Assembly: GCA_028285585.1 (NCBI GenBank)
Contig: JANQOU010000003.1
Coordinates: forward strand, 1-64,000
DNA from: Acidimicrobiia bacterium
GTDB taxonomy: Bacteria > Actinomycetota > Acidimicrobiia > Spongiisociales > ZC4RG35
Direction of reading: 5' to 3'
DNA length: 64,000 nt
This document shows positions 18,958 through 27,734 of this stretch, in pieces. The notes under the pieces are model-generated. The model was not told the origin of the DNA, searched no databases, and saw only the letters and a program-made list of their open reading frames with translations. How positions within the stretch are numbered: position 1 is the first letter of the stretch; every line of letters starts with the position of its first letter. A program made the position numbers and the translations under genes.

Positions 18958-19869
18958 TCACCCACTTGGATCTCCCTTGAATTCCGGAACCCAGCCCGAG
19001 AACGTCTCGTCCACAAGTTCCAACAGATAGGCACCATAAGACGACTTCTTCAGTTGCTGTGCGAGGGCATAGAGTTCGTCGTCCCCGATGTATCCCATGC
19101 GCCATGCGATTTCTTCTGGGCAGGCGACTTGAAGCCCCTGCCTCTCTTGGACAGACGAGATGAAGTTTGCAGCCTGGAGTAAGGATTCCTGGGTGCCCGT
19201 GTCCATCCATGCGGTTCCTCTCCCTAGCAGCTCGACGCGCAACTGGCCGCGGTCTAGGTATTCGGAGTTGACTGACGTGATCTCCAGTTCTCCCCTGTCG
19301 GACGGCTCGACTTCCTTTGCGATCGAGATGACATCGTTGTCGTAGAAATACAGGCCGGTCACGGCAAAGTGCGACTTCGGTCGTGAGGGCTTCTCTTCGA
19401 TGGACAGGGCTTTGCCAGACTCGTCGAACTCAACTACGCCGTAGCGCTCCGGGTCTCGCACGTAATACGCAAACACCACGGCACCTTCCTTCAAGGAGGC
19501 TGCTCGCTGCACGCGATTGGTGATGCCATACCCAAAGAAGATGTTGTCTCCCAAGATGAGTGACACCGGGTCGTTGCCGATGAACTCCTCGCCAATGATG
19601 AACGCCTCGGCTAGGCCGTTTGGTGAGGGCTGCGTCGCATATTGAAAGGACAGGCCCCATTGCGACCCATCGCCCAGCACATCCTGGAATCGTGGTGCTT
19701 CCTGTGGAGTCGTTATCACCAGGATGTCTCGTATGCCGGCGAGCATGAGGATCGAGAGGGGGTAGTAGATCATTGGCTTGTCGAAGATGGGAAGCAATTG
19801 CTTCGACACGCCTCGAGTCACCGGGTAGAGACGAGTGCCCGAGCCTCCAGCGAGGATGATCCCTTTCAT
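18958..19869 (-). CDS. rmlA: Glucose-1-phosphate thymidylyltransferase
   Basis: [39 protein letters not shown]. Confidence 0.95.
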   Translation of the reverse strand: MKGIILAGGSGTRLYPVTRGVSKQLLPIFDKPMIYYPLSILMLAGIRDILVITTPQEAPRFQDVLGDGSQWGLSFQYATQPSPNGLAEAFIIGEEFIGNDPVSLILGDNIFFGYGITNRVQRAASLKEGAVVFAYYVRDPERYGVVEFDESGKALSIEEKPSRPKSHFAVTGLYFYDNDVISIAKEVEPSDRGELEITSVNSEYLDRGQLRVELLGRGTAWMDTGTQESLLQAANFISSVQERQGLQVACPEEIAWRMGYIGDDELYALAQQLKKSSYGAYLLELVDETFSGWVPEFKGDPSG

Positions 19870-20061
19870 GACGAGGCTTCACTCCATTCGGATTGCGTGA
19901 CGCTTCCCGTTGTTGGCTCGTCAATGCGCGTTTTCCCCATTGCCATTCTCGTCTTGGCCCCCACTCGGCTCGAAACTCAGAATCTAATCCAGAAACCCCG
20001 CTTCCATAACCCTTGGTTTCCGACCATCGAACCACTGTCCGTGGCGAACTAGAGTTGTGAT

Positions 20062-21099
20062 GTGACCCTTGGAGGAGGGCGTGGCGTCTTAGGAACGGCT
20101 TCGCTTGCGTCGCTGAAGTCTGCCGGCCTGACCGTAGATGAAGTTGCGTTGGTCAGTGCCGCCATAGAGCGGTTGGCGGTCTCACGTGACTGGTCTGGAT
20201 CTGAGACAGCGTCGTGGCATGTCGACTCACCGATCAAGCGGCAACAGGCCCTGGTGATTCCAATCCGCTTCTTGCTCGGCGAAGATGAGGCTGTTCACCT
20301 CTTCCTCAAGAAACTGCGACCCGCTGCGGACAATCCAGGTCGTCATGCCCGATATCTTGCCGCCGTTGAGCGCGGCCCCATTCTTTCTGAGCGGGTGACC
20401 CGTCTCGGTGCCACTCGAGGGGTGGGCGTGGGACGGGTGTTGGCCGCCGACCCGGAGCGGCTGGCCACTGTCACGCTCGGTGTTCAAGGAGAGCCGTTGA
20501 GAAAAGCGTGGAGCCGGGCCTTCGGGTTGCAGGCGAGGAGTCGAGTCTTGACGGTCTACCAGGCCATCGGCGATTCGATCGCTGTGATCGAATCGGCATC
20601 GCTGGGCGACGCCGAAGCCGTCCCCTATGTGGAAGAGTCGAGGCTGGGTGCGTTGGTGGAGTCGGCGTCTCCCTATTTGCGCCAAGAAGTGCTTAAACGC
20701 CTGGGTGCAGCGATTCGAGGTCTGTCTGAGGAGTGGCGTGCGGATCCTGCTCCCTTCTACCACTCTCATGGGGACCTCAATCGGAGCAACATCCTGATTG
20801 ACGGCAGTTCGATCAATCTCATCGACTTCGATTGGAGCCCTCGGCCGCGTTCATTCGATCTGGCGATGCTCTTGCTGAGATTGGAAATGGAGAGACCTCG
20901 ACTCAACAGGTGGACCCGGTCGGTGTCCGATCGGGTTGTTGACGGTTACGGCGATCCGGATGTCAGGGCGTCGGCACCGTATCTGCTTGTACGTCTCAAG
21001 AAGCTCACGTCCGGTGTTCGCTCCGCCGGTCGATCCGGGAATCGCGGCTTGTTCCGGCGCTTCTCCGCGGTGCTGAACGAGACTCTGCGGCAGCTTTGA
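20062..21099 (+). CDS. APH-like phosphotransferase (small-molecule kinase fold)
   Basis: YHSHGDLNRSNILIDGSSINLIDFDWS catalytic motifs. Confidence 0.75.
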   Translation: MTLGGGRGVLGTASLASLKSAGLTVDEVALVSAAIERLAVSRDWSGSETASWHVDSPIKRQQALVIPIRFLLGEDEAVHLFLKKLRPAADNPGRHARYLAAVERGPILSERVTRLGATRGVGVGRVLAADPERLATVTLGVQGEPLRKAWSRAFGLQARSRVLTVYQAIGDSIAVIESASLGDAEAVPYVEESRLGALVESASPYLRQEVLKRLGAAIRGLSEEWRADPAPFYHSHGDLNRSNILIDGSSINLIDFDWSPRPRSFDLAMLLLRLEMERPRLNRWTRSVSDRVVDGYGDPDVRASAPYLLVRLKKLTSGVRSAGRSGNRGLFRRFSAVLNETLRQL

Positions 21100-22890
21100 T
21101 CAGCTCGTCATTCGCTTGAATGTCGGGTTCCGGTTCTGCAACTCTTCGTAGGTTCCTTGGTCTGTGATCCGGCCGTCTTCGAGGAGGATGATCTGGTCGC
21201 AGTTCCTCACCGTGGTAAGCCTGTGGGCGACGGTGAGGATTGTGTGCTCTCCTCGAAGATCCTCGATGGCTCTGAGGAGCTCAGCCTCGGTCACGTTGTC
21301 GAGTGAGGCAGTCCCTTCATCCAGAATGAGCACCGACGGGCGTCGATAGAGGGCGCGGGCAATGGCGACTCGCTGCCGTTGGCCGCCTGAGAGGCGGACA
21401 CCTCTCTCACCAACGATGGTGTCCAGGCCGTCGGGGAGCGAGTCGATGAAGCTCTCGAGCTGAGCCAGCTTCACTGCATCGGCCACGGCCGACTCGTCGA
21501 TCTGGTCGTCGGCCAGGCCATATCCGATGTTGCGGCGGATCGTGTCGTCGAGAAGATATATTGACTGGGGCACCAGCCCTATCGTCGAGTGCCAGCCCCT
21601 GAGGTTGTCACGGATTGGGGTCCCGTCGACGCTCACCGTGCCGCTGCTCGGTGCCAGCAAGCCCAGCACGAGATCGAGGAGCGTGGACTTGCCCGCTCCG
21701 GTCTCACCGACGATCCCGACAGACTCGCCTCGCTTGATGCTCAGGTTGATGTCGACGAGGGTTTGCTGATCCTCGGAGTAGCTGAAGTTCACGTTTGTGA
21801 GTTGGAGGGCGGAATTGAGGGATAGAGTCTCGACATCTCTCAGCGGCGGCGGCATCTCGGCAGCCTCGTCGATCTCGTTGAGTGACTCGGCCACCGCCTC
21901 GGCCACCGCGTGGCCGTAGCGGATCTTGTTGACACTTGACACGACACTGGAAGTTGCCGGCATCATTCGAAGGCCGGCATATGCGAACAGACCGATCGTC
22001 GGTAGGGCGAAAGTCCCGACCCCCGACGAACTGGTCACCGCGACGAAGCTGACGATGATGACGATCACAAGGGTCTCGATGGACACGGCTGGGACGAGGC
22101 CGAAAGAGACTGAGAGATAGCGTGCCCGCGCCAATTCTTCCCGCGAGTCCCGAAAGTCGCGACCGAAGAATCGCTCTCTGCCCAGGACCTTGACGTCTCG
22201 GATTCCGTGAAGACTCTGTTGAAGGGTGTTGATCGACTCCTGGACTGTTCGTTTGGAGACGTGACCGAGACGTCGGAGGGCAGGTCTGACCGACTGCACG
22301 ACCAGGATTGTCAGAGGGACCAAGATCCCGATCGTTGCCGCGGTGATTGTCGGGGCTGCCGCGATCAACACAGCGAGCAGGAAGATGAGCATGAAGGTCT
22401 GGGTGATGATCGAGGCGATAGGCATCAGATAGTTGGTGACGACTTCGTCAGCCGCCCAGGACGCGTTCCTGATCAGCTCAGAGCTGTTGTGCGAGATGTG
22501 AAACGAATAGGGCAGTGCCAGGTAGCCACGGAAGAGCCGTGCGGAGATTCGCGAACCCGCCCGAGCTGCGATCCGACTTTGCACATAGGCTCGGACCAAC
22601 TGGACTGAGGCCCGGATGATGAAGAACCCCCCGGCAATCAGGGCAAGTGTCTGCAACTGCCCCTCCGGGGTCCCACCAGGCAACCATTCAGTCACATCGC
22701 CAAGGACTGGCAGCACGAGAGCGGCACCGTCGAGGCTGGTCATCGCGGCGATGAGTGCTGCCACGACGAGTGCGGCAACCGATTCGGCTCCGGCGGCGAC
22801 GATTCCCATCAGGGCGACCAACAGCCACTTGGCGCGCTGTCCCGCCGGGATGAGGGTGCGGAGAATGCGATCTTCTCGTGACACGAGCAA
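21100..22890 (-). CDS. ABC transporter with fused permease and ATP-binding domains (exporter/MsbA-PglK type)
   Basis: GETGAGKSTLLDLVLGLL Walker A, VRLSGGQRQRVAIARALYRRPSVLILDEGTASLD signature. Confidence 0.92.
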   Translation of the reverse strand: MLVSREDRILRTLIPAGQRAKWLLVALMGIVAAGAESVAALVVAALIAAMTSLDGAALVLPVLGDVTEWLPGGTPEGQLQTLALIAGGFFIIRASVQLVRAYVQSRIAARAGSRISARLFRGYLALPYSFHISHNSSELIRNASWAADEVVTNYLMPIASIITQTFMLIFLLAVLIAAAPTITAATIGILVPLTILVVQSVRPALRRLGHVSKRTVQESINTLQQSLHGIRDVKVLGRERFFGRDFRDSREELARARYLSVSFGLVPAVSIETLVIVIIVSFVAVTSSSGVGTFALPTIGLFAYAGLRMMPATSSVVSSVNKIRYGHAVAEAVAESLNEIDEAAEMPPPLRDVETLSLNSALQLTNVNFSYSEDQQTLVDINLSIKRGESVGIVGETGAGKSTLLDLVLGLLAPSSGTVSVDGTPIRDNLRGWHSTIGLVPQSIYLLDDTIRRNIGYGLADDQIDESAVADAVKLAQLESFIDSLPDGLDTIVGERGVRLSGGQRQRVAIARALYRRPSVLILDEGTASLDNVTEAELLRAIEDLRGEHTILTVAHRLTTVRNCDQIILLEDGRITDQGTYEELQNRNPTFKRMTS

Positions 22891-22911
22891 CGAGCCGTCA
22901 GGTTAGGAGAC

Positions 22912-23970
22912 TCAGAGAGCTGTGCTTGGCGGTTGCTCGGGCTCTGGAGACAGGTCGAGCAACTCACCGTCGATCAGCACGTCGTCGAGGATCTTCGTGA
23001 ACTTGCTCAGAAGCGTGTACCAGTCAAGTGTGATCGTCTCCGGTGTCCGATCGGTAATGCCCCGTTCGAGCGCATCGACGATGTCGGCCACACCGTCGCC
23101 GGCGTCGTGTTGTGCCCTCCATCCGGTTGCTTCGATCTTCTCGAAGCCGACCCGATATGAGCGGTGATCCGGGTCGCCATACCATTCGATCTCAACGTCG
23201 CCGGGGACGGTCTCGGCAACCAACTCTCCCAGCGGGCCCACCTGATAGACGTTGTTGGCCGACCCGACGTTGAAGATCTCACCGTTCACCTGCGAGGTCG
23301 CAGCATCGAGCATGTGGATCATGGCCGACGAAGTGTCTTTGACGTGGACCATTGGGCGCCACTGCGAGCCGTCGCGCATCAGCGGGAGCTTCCCAGTTCG
23401 CCATGCGCCGTAGGTCATACCGTTGATTGCCAAGTCGAATCTCATGCGAGGAGAAAACCCAAAGACGGTCGCCTGCCTCACGACAACGACGGTGAAGGTG
23501 TTGTCGAACAACTCGAGCACTCCTTCTTCTGCTGCGAGGTTTGCTTTTGCGTATGTGGTCAGAGGGTTTGTCGGAGAGTCTTCGACAGATATGGAGTCTG
23601 CATCCTGAAAGCCGTAGACGGAACAGGACGAGGGGAGAATGTACCGGGACACCCCTTCCTGCTTGGCCATTTCGGCGCAGCGAACACGTGCCCTGTGATT
23701 GATCGCCCAAGTGGCCTCCTGGAACAGTTCTCCGGAGGGGTCGTTCGATATCGCCGCGAGGTCGATGACGGCGTCGACACCATCGAAGTGCTTTGGCTCC
23801 AGTCTCCGGTTGTCGCAGCCGACCATCTCCAAGTTCGGGTGGTCCGTGAGTAGCGACCGGCCGAAGAAGAATCGGTCGGCAACTCTGACTTCGTGTTCCT
23901 GTTCCAGCAGCATGGGCACCAGGGTCGTCCCGATGTAACCGCCACCACCAGTGACGAGCACCCGGTTCAT
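22912..23970 (-). CDS. NAD-dependent sugar epimerase/dehydratase (extended SDR)
   Basis: VTGGGGYIGTTLVPML, SSCSVYG, YAKANLAAEE. Confidence 0.88.
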   Translation of the reverse strand: MNRVLVTGGGGYIGTTLVPMLLEQEHEVRVADRFFFGRSLLTDHPNLEMVGCDNRRLEPKHFDGVDAVIDLAAISNDPSGELFQEATWAINHRARVRCAEMAKQEGVSRYILPSSCSVYGFQDADSISVEDSPTNPLTTYAKANLAAEEGVLELFDNTFTVVVVRQATVFGFSPRMRFDLAINGMTYGAWRTGKLPLMRDGSQWRPMVHVKDTSSAMIHMLDAATSQVNGEIFNVGSANNVYQVGPLGELVAETVPGDVEIEWYGDPDHRSYRVGFEKIEATGWRAQHDAGDGVADIVDALERGITDRTPETITLDWYTLLSKFTKILDDVLIDGELLDLSPEPEQPPSTAL

Positions 23971-24533
23971 CTACTGGCCTCGAAGTAGGGAGGCAGATCC
24001 GCGAAAGCAGGCTGAGCCTGGTCTTTGTCGGACACGACTGCCTCGTTGTGCTCGACGGGCCATGGGATCGCCAGATCCGGGTCGTCCCATGCCACCCCTT
24101 TGTCGACGTCAGGGCTCCAATAGTCGGTGACTTTGTACGCCACTTCGGTGTCGGGCTGGATTGTGCAGAAGCCGTGGCCGAAACCTGGTGGCACATAGAT
24201 CTGTGCCCAGTTCTCAGCGGTGAGCTCGGCAGCCACATGGTTCCCGTATGTGGGTGAGCCGACGCGTAGGTCGACCACCACGTCCCAGACACCCCCTTTG
24301 ACGACGCGCACCAACTTGGCGATGGCCATGGGCGGTACTTGGAAGTGGATTCCGCGCACGGTGCCAACTGTGGCCGACAGCGAATGGTTGTCCTGGACGA
24401 ACACATCTTTGATGCCGTGCTCCTCGAGGGACCGTTTGTTGTAGACCTCGGAGAAGAACCCGCGGCCGTCCCGGTGCTTCGTCGGGGTCACCAGTAGCAC
24501 GCCATCGAGGCCAAGCTGTCGTATCTCGGTCAA
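23967..24533 (-). CDS. rmlC: dTDP-4-dehydrorhamnose 3,5-epimerase
   Basis: RGFFSEVYNKRSLEEHGI, QDNHSLSATVGTVRGIHFQ, YVPPGFGHGFCTI; ATGA overlap with downstream SDR. Confidence 0.92.
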   Translation of the reverse strand: MTEIRQLGLDGVLLVTPTKHRDGRGFFSEVYNKRSLEEHGIKDVFVQDNHSLSATVGTVRGIHFQVPPMAIAKLVRVVKGGVWDVVVDLRVGSPTYGNHVAAELTAENWAQIYVPPGFGHGFCTIQPDTEVAYKVTDYWSPDVDKGVAWDDPDLAIPWPVEHNEAVVSDKDQAQPAFADLPPYFEASR

Positions 24534-24652
24534 GAGTCACCACTTTCGCGTAGCCCGCGCAGGTGTTCTTTCCATCTCACGGAATGCCCCCAAACTCGTT
24601 GTGCCCGTGACCTGAGGCGGTCCAAGCGGACACGTTAGCGGAGAGTAGTCAC

Positions 24653-25780
24653 ATGTCACGATGTGCGTTTAGTCGTCTCTTGGAGTTATGGGCGAATGGC
24701 TTACTACGGTTTGTTGATCGGATGAGATCCCGGATCCCAATCGCCTCACCCGGCCCGAAGCGCCTGTTGCTTGGGGTGCTCGCAACCACTGCCCTGTTGA
24801 TCGTGTCGTCGCTGCCGGTAGCCGGTCAGATTGCGGCGGTGCCCGGCTCGATAGCGTCGATCGGCTGCTCCAACACGCATCAAGCAGTCGAAGGATATTT
24901 GCGGTTCTCGTCGCGAGATTCACTTGCGAACACCGCCCAAGGATCACAGGCGATGGCCGAGTGGGCCAACACACCGGACCCTTGGGAGCTGTATTTGGGG
25001 GAGAGGCCGGCTGCCGGCTACACAGCTGTCTGGCTGAACTTGTGTGAGCGGATCGGCACTGGTCTCACCGTGGAGAACACCGAGGCGGTGCTTGCCCAGA
25101 TCTGGCAGCACGACCCGGATGCCGATGTCTATATCTCGCCGCTCAACTTCTATGTGGAGGAAACGTGTGCGGCCACCGGTGGCAACACGATCTCGAATCA
25201 GGGAGCCGCAGTGGCGGACGCCATGACCGGGAAGTATCCCCTGGTGCGACGAGGGCCGGATCTCGGACCAATGGGCCCTGAGGTCCTCAGGGACGACTTC
25301 TGCCACCTTTCCAATTCCGGCACGCGTTATGCCGGTGCCCAGCTTATGGAGTTCTTTGACGGCGTCCCTCTCTCACCCACCACGACAGAGCCGGACGGCG
25401 AGACGACGAGCACCACGGCACACACCGGATCGATTACGTCGGTTGCGACATCGTCGACCTCGACGACTTCGAGCACATCCACCACCTCTTCGAGCACGTC
25501 CACGACGTCGACCACGGTGGTGTCGTCCGTATCTTCTGCGACTGCATTCTCCCCATCGACAGCTGTTGTTCCCGGGCTTGCACCTTCGGAGCCCGGCGAA
25601 GCCGGGCCGACCGACATAGGTTCGACCAAGCCACTTGACAGCCGCCGGCCAAGCTGGTTCTTCTATCTGTTGGCGGCCGTCGGGGCAGCCGGCTTGGGTT
25701 ACGTGGGCCGGCGGCGATTGGGCAGAGGCCAGGATGATGCCGATGTGACACGGGAGGGGACAGATGAGCCAAAGACCTGA
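24653..25780 (+). CDS. Secreted/surface protein: SGNH-like domain, Ser/Thr-rich stalk and C-terminal TM anchor
   Basis: Hydrophobic N-term, GCSNTH and DDFCHLSNSG, long TTEPDGETTSTT...STSTTSSSTSTTSTT stretch, WFFYLLAAVGAAGLGYVGRRRLGRG. Confidence 0.65.
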   Translation: MSRCAFSRLLELWANGLLRFVDRMRSRIPIASPGPKRLLLGVLATTALLIVSSLPVAGQIAAVPGSIASIGCSNTHQAVEGYLRFSSRDSLANTAQGSQAMAEWANTPDPWELYLGERPAAGYTAVWLNLCERIGTGLTVENTEAVLAQIWQHDPDADVYISPLNFYVEETCAATGGNTISNQGAAVADAMTGKYPLVRRGPDLGPMGPEVLRDDFCHLSNSGTRYAGAQLMEFFDGVPLSPTTTEPDGETTSTTAHTGSITSVATSSTSTTSSTSTTSSSTSTTSTTVVSSVSSATAFSPSTAVVPGLAPSEPGEAGPTDIGSTKPLDSRRPSWFFYLLAAVGAAGLGYVGRRRLGRGQDDADVTREGTDEPKT

Positions 25781-26681
25781 GTTCTCGGTGGTTGTGGTCG
25801 GCTACAACTCTGCCGCCCACGTGGGTGCAATGGTTGGTGAGCTTGAGTCGGCCCTCGCCGAGCTGTCAGTGGAGGTCGTCGTCGTCGACAACGCCTCCAG
25901 TGATGAGACCTTTGACGTCGCCAGGGACGCCATCGGAAACGGCAGGGCGATCAGGCTCGAGGAGAACGTCGGCTACGGCCGTGGGGCAAACGAGGGGCTG
26001 AAGGTGGCTCGCGGGCGATACGTGATTGTGTCCAATGACGATATCTCGACGAATGCCCGGTCGGTTTCCCTGCTCAAGGACGCGCTCGATGCAAATCCCG
26101 ACCGCTGGCTGGCTGCCCCGGCGTTGACCGACCCGAGTGGTGAGGTGCAGGTCGGCGGGAGGCGTTTCTTGCCGGGTTTGCGCGACGAGTTTGCTCGCAT
26201 CGGTGACACCTTGCGGCGTCGCCACACCCGTTTGCAACTGCCGACATCGGGCCCACCGGTCGAGATCGAGTTCCTTCTCGCCGCCTTTCTGATGGCTGAA
26301 CGTGATCGGCTCCTGAGCATCGGGGGTTTCTCCGAGGCTTTCTTCATGCTTGGTGAGGACATCGACCTGTGCCGGCGAGTGAAACATCTCGGAGGCAAAG
26401 TGGTCTATGTCCCCGAGGCCGTGGTCCGTCACGACCAGGGGCTTGCAGAAGATCGCCGGGTCCGCGGACATGAGTTCTCGGTGAGGATGCTCGGTGCGCG
26501 CAACACCTATTACCGAATCTGGCTGACCAAACCCGAGAGGTCGGCCGTCAACCTGATCAGGGCGTTCGGCTTCTCCGATCAGCCTTTTCGGTTGAGGTAT
26601 CACATTCCCAAGGTGATACGAGATGGTGACAGCCTTCGCGACTATCGGGTGCCCGAGCCGTTGCGGCTTCGCAACGTGTGA
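25764..26681 (+). CDS. Glycosyltransferase, GT2 family
   Basis: FSVVVVGYNSAAHVGAMV, VVVDNASSDETFDVAR, SNDDI, GEDIDLCRRVKHLGGKVVYVPEAVVRH. Confidence 0.92.
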   Translation: MSQRPEFSVVVVGYNSAAHVGAMVGELESALAELSVEVVVVDNASSDETFDVARDAIGNGRAIRLEENVGYGRGANEGLKVARGRYVIVSNDDISTNARSVSLLKDALDANPDRWLAAPALTDPSGEVQVGGRRFLPGLRDEFARIGDTLRRRHTRLQLPTSGPPVEIEFLLAAFLMAERDRLLSIGGFSEAFFMLGEDIDLCRRVKHLGGKVVYVPEAVVRHDQGLAEDRRVRGHEFSVRMLGARNTYYRIWLTKPERSAVNLIRAFGFSDQPFRLRYHIPKVIRDGDSLRDYRVPEPLRLRNV

Positions 26682-27595
26682 TAGCGCAGCGCTGCGTGTT
26701 TTCTGATCCTGCGGTAGCCTTCGATGACCCATGCGCGCGGTGACCGCGTCCAATACCACGTCTCCCATTTCCGGCGCTCGTCCCCGTCGGCAAACCAACC
26801 GCCGGCGGCGAGAGCCTTGCGATACTCGACTCCGCCGTGACCCCAATACCCAGGCATCCATGGCTTTCGCGGCCCGGTGAAGTGGTAGATCGACGCCTCG
26901 GTGAGCAGCCTTTCTCGAAGCGCAGATGCAGCCTTGTCGGTCGAGGTTGTTTGAGAGGCAAAACGTGGCACCGAGGGGACCATCACGTTCCACTTCGGGT
27001 CAAGAGCGGTCCACCGTTCCGTCAACACTGCGTTGAGCGCATCCTGGTCTGAGTGCCGCATCACATCGGAGTGGTTCCTCACGAATTCGAATGCACGTTC
27101 GGGGATCGACTCAGAGGTCCACATCGCGACATTGATCATCAGCACTCCCGAGTTGAAGTACTCGGCTTCGGGATCGAGCCCGAGGTCGATGCTGGTGCCC
27201 TTCCCAAACACCGCACCCACGTCGAGATTGTGGAAGTCGCGAACCGCGAGAATCGGATCGGATGTGTCCTGGGCCTGCTCCCAGAGCTTGCTGAGGTCAG
27301 ATCTGACGAGAAGGTCGCCGTCCAGGTAGAGCGCCCATCTCGTCGAATCGCCCAGAATCTCGGGGATGAGAAGCCGGAGGTAATTGGCGGTTGAGCCCCA
27401 CTTGGTCGTCTTCAGTCCAGTGAATCGTGCTTGATCGGCCGTGTGCCAGTTGATGAGGGTGCCCGGTCTTGCCTGCGTGATCACCCGCTCCAACCGTTGC
27501 CTGGCGTCGTCGCCGATGCCGCCGTCGACGATGACAACTCGCAGCCCGCCTGTGGTTTCCAGCTTCTCCAGAGCAGTGTGGAGGGTCACGCCCAA
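26642..27595 (-). CDS. Glycosyltransferase, GT8 family; 5' end appears frameshifted or mis-started (coding similarity continues upstream to about 27700)
   Basis: WALYLDGDLLVRSDLSKLW (DxD), DQDALNAVL, HFTGPRKPW; upstream in-frame translation ELTLVVGSDDSYALGLGV without ATG/GTG/TTG before a TAG. Confidence 0.82.
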   Translation of the reverse strand: MGVTLHTALEKLETTGGLRVVIVDGGIGDDARQRLERVITQARPGTLINWHTADQARFTGLKTTKWGSTANYLRLLIPEILGDSTRWALYLDGDLLVRSDLSKLWEQAQDTSDPILAVRDFHNLDVGAVFGKGTSIDLGLDPEAEYFNSGVLMINVAMWTSESIPERAFEFVRNHSDVMRHSDQDALNAVLTERWTALDPKWNVMVPSVPRFASQTTSTDKAASALRERLLTEASIYHFTGPRKPWMPGYWGHGGVEYRKALAAGGWFADGDERRKWETWYWTRSPRAWVIEGYRRIRKHAALRYHTLRSRNGSGTR

Positions 27596-27734
27596 ACCCA
27601 GGGCATAGCTGTCGTCTGACCCGACGACGAGGGTCAGTTCTGGATCAGGGGGAGGCCCCCCTTCTTGCCCTGTTTCGGATTCGATGGAGATAGCAGACTA
27701 GCCATGGGCGGCCGGTCTGCTACCTCCGGTCGTC

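Noticed and set aside
23279-24406. 375-aa minus-strand ORF overlapping the SDR and rmlC
   Set aside because: Different frame of two well-supported genes on the same strand; composition atypical.
25416-25530. Low-complexity ACG/TCG-rich stretch considered as a tandem repeat or CRISPR
   Set aside because: Encodes a Ser/Thr stalk in frame; no regular unit or spacers.
25866-26993. 375-aa minus-strand ORF opposite the GT2 gene
   Set aside because: Antisense of a recognisable GT2; no motifs.
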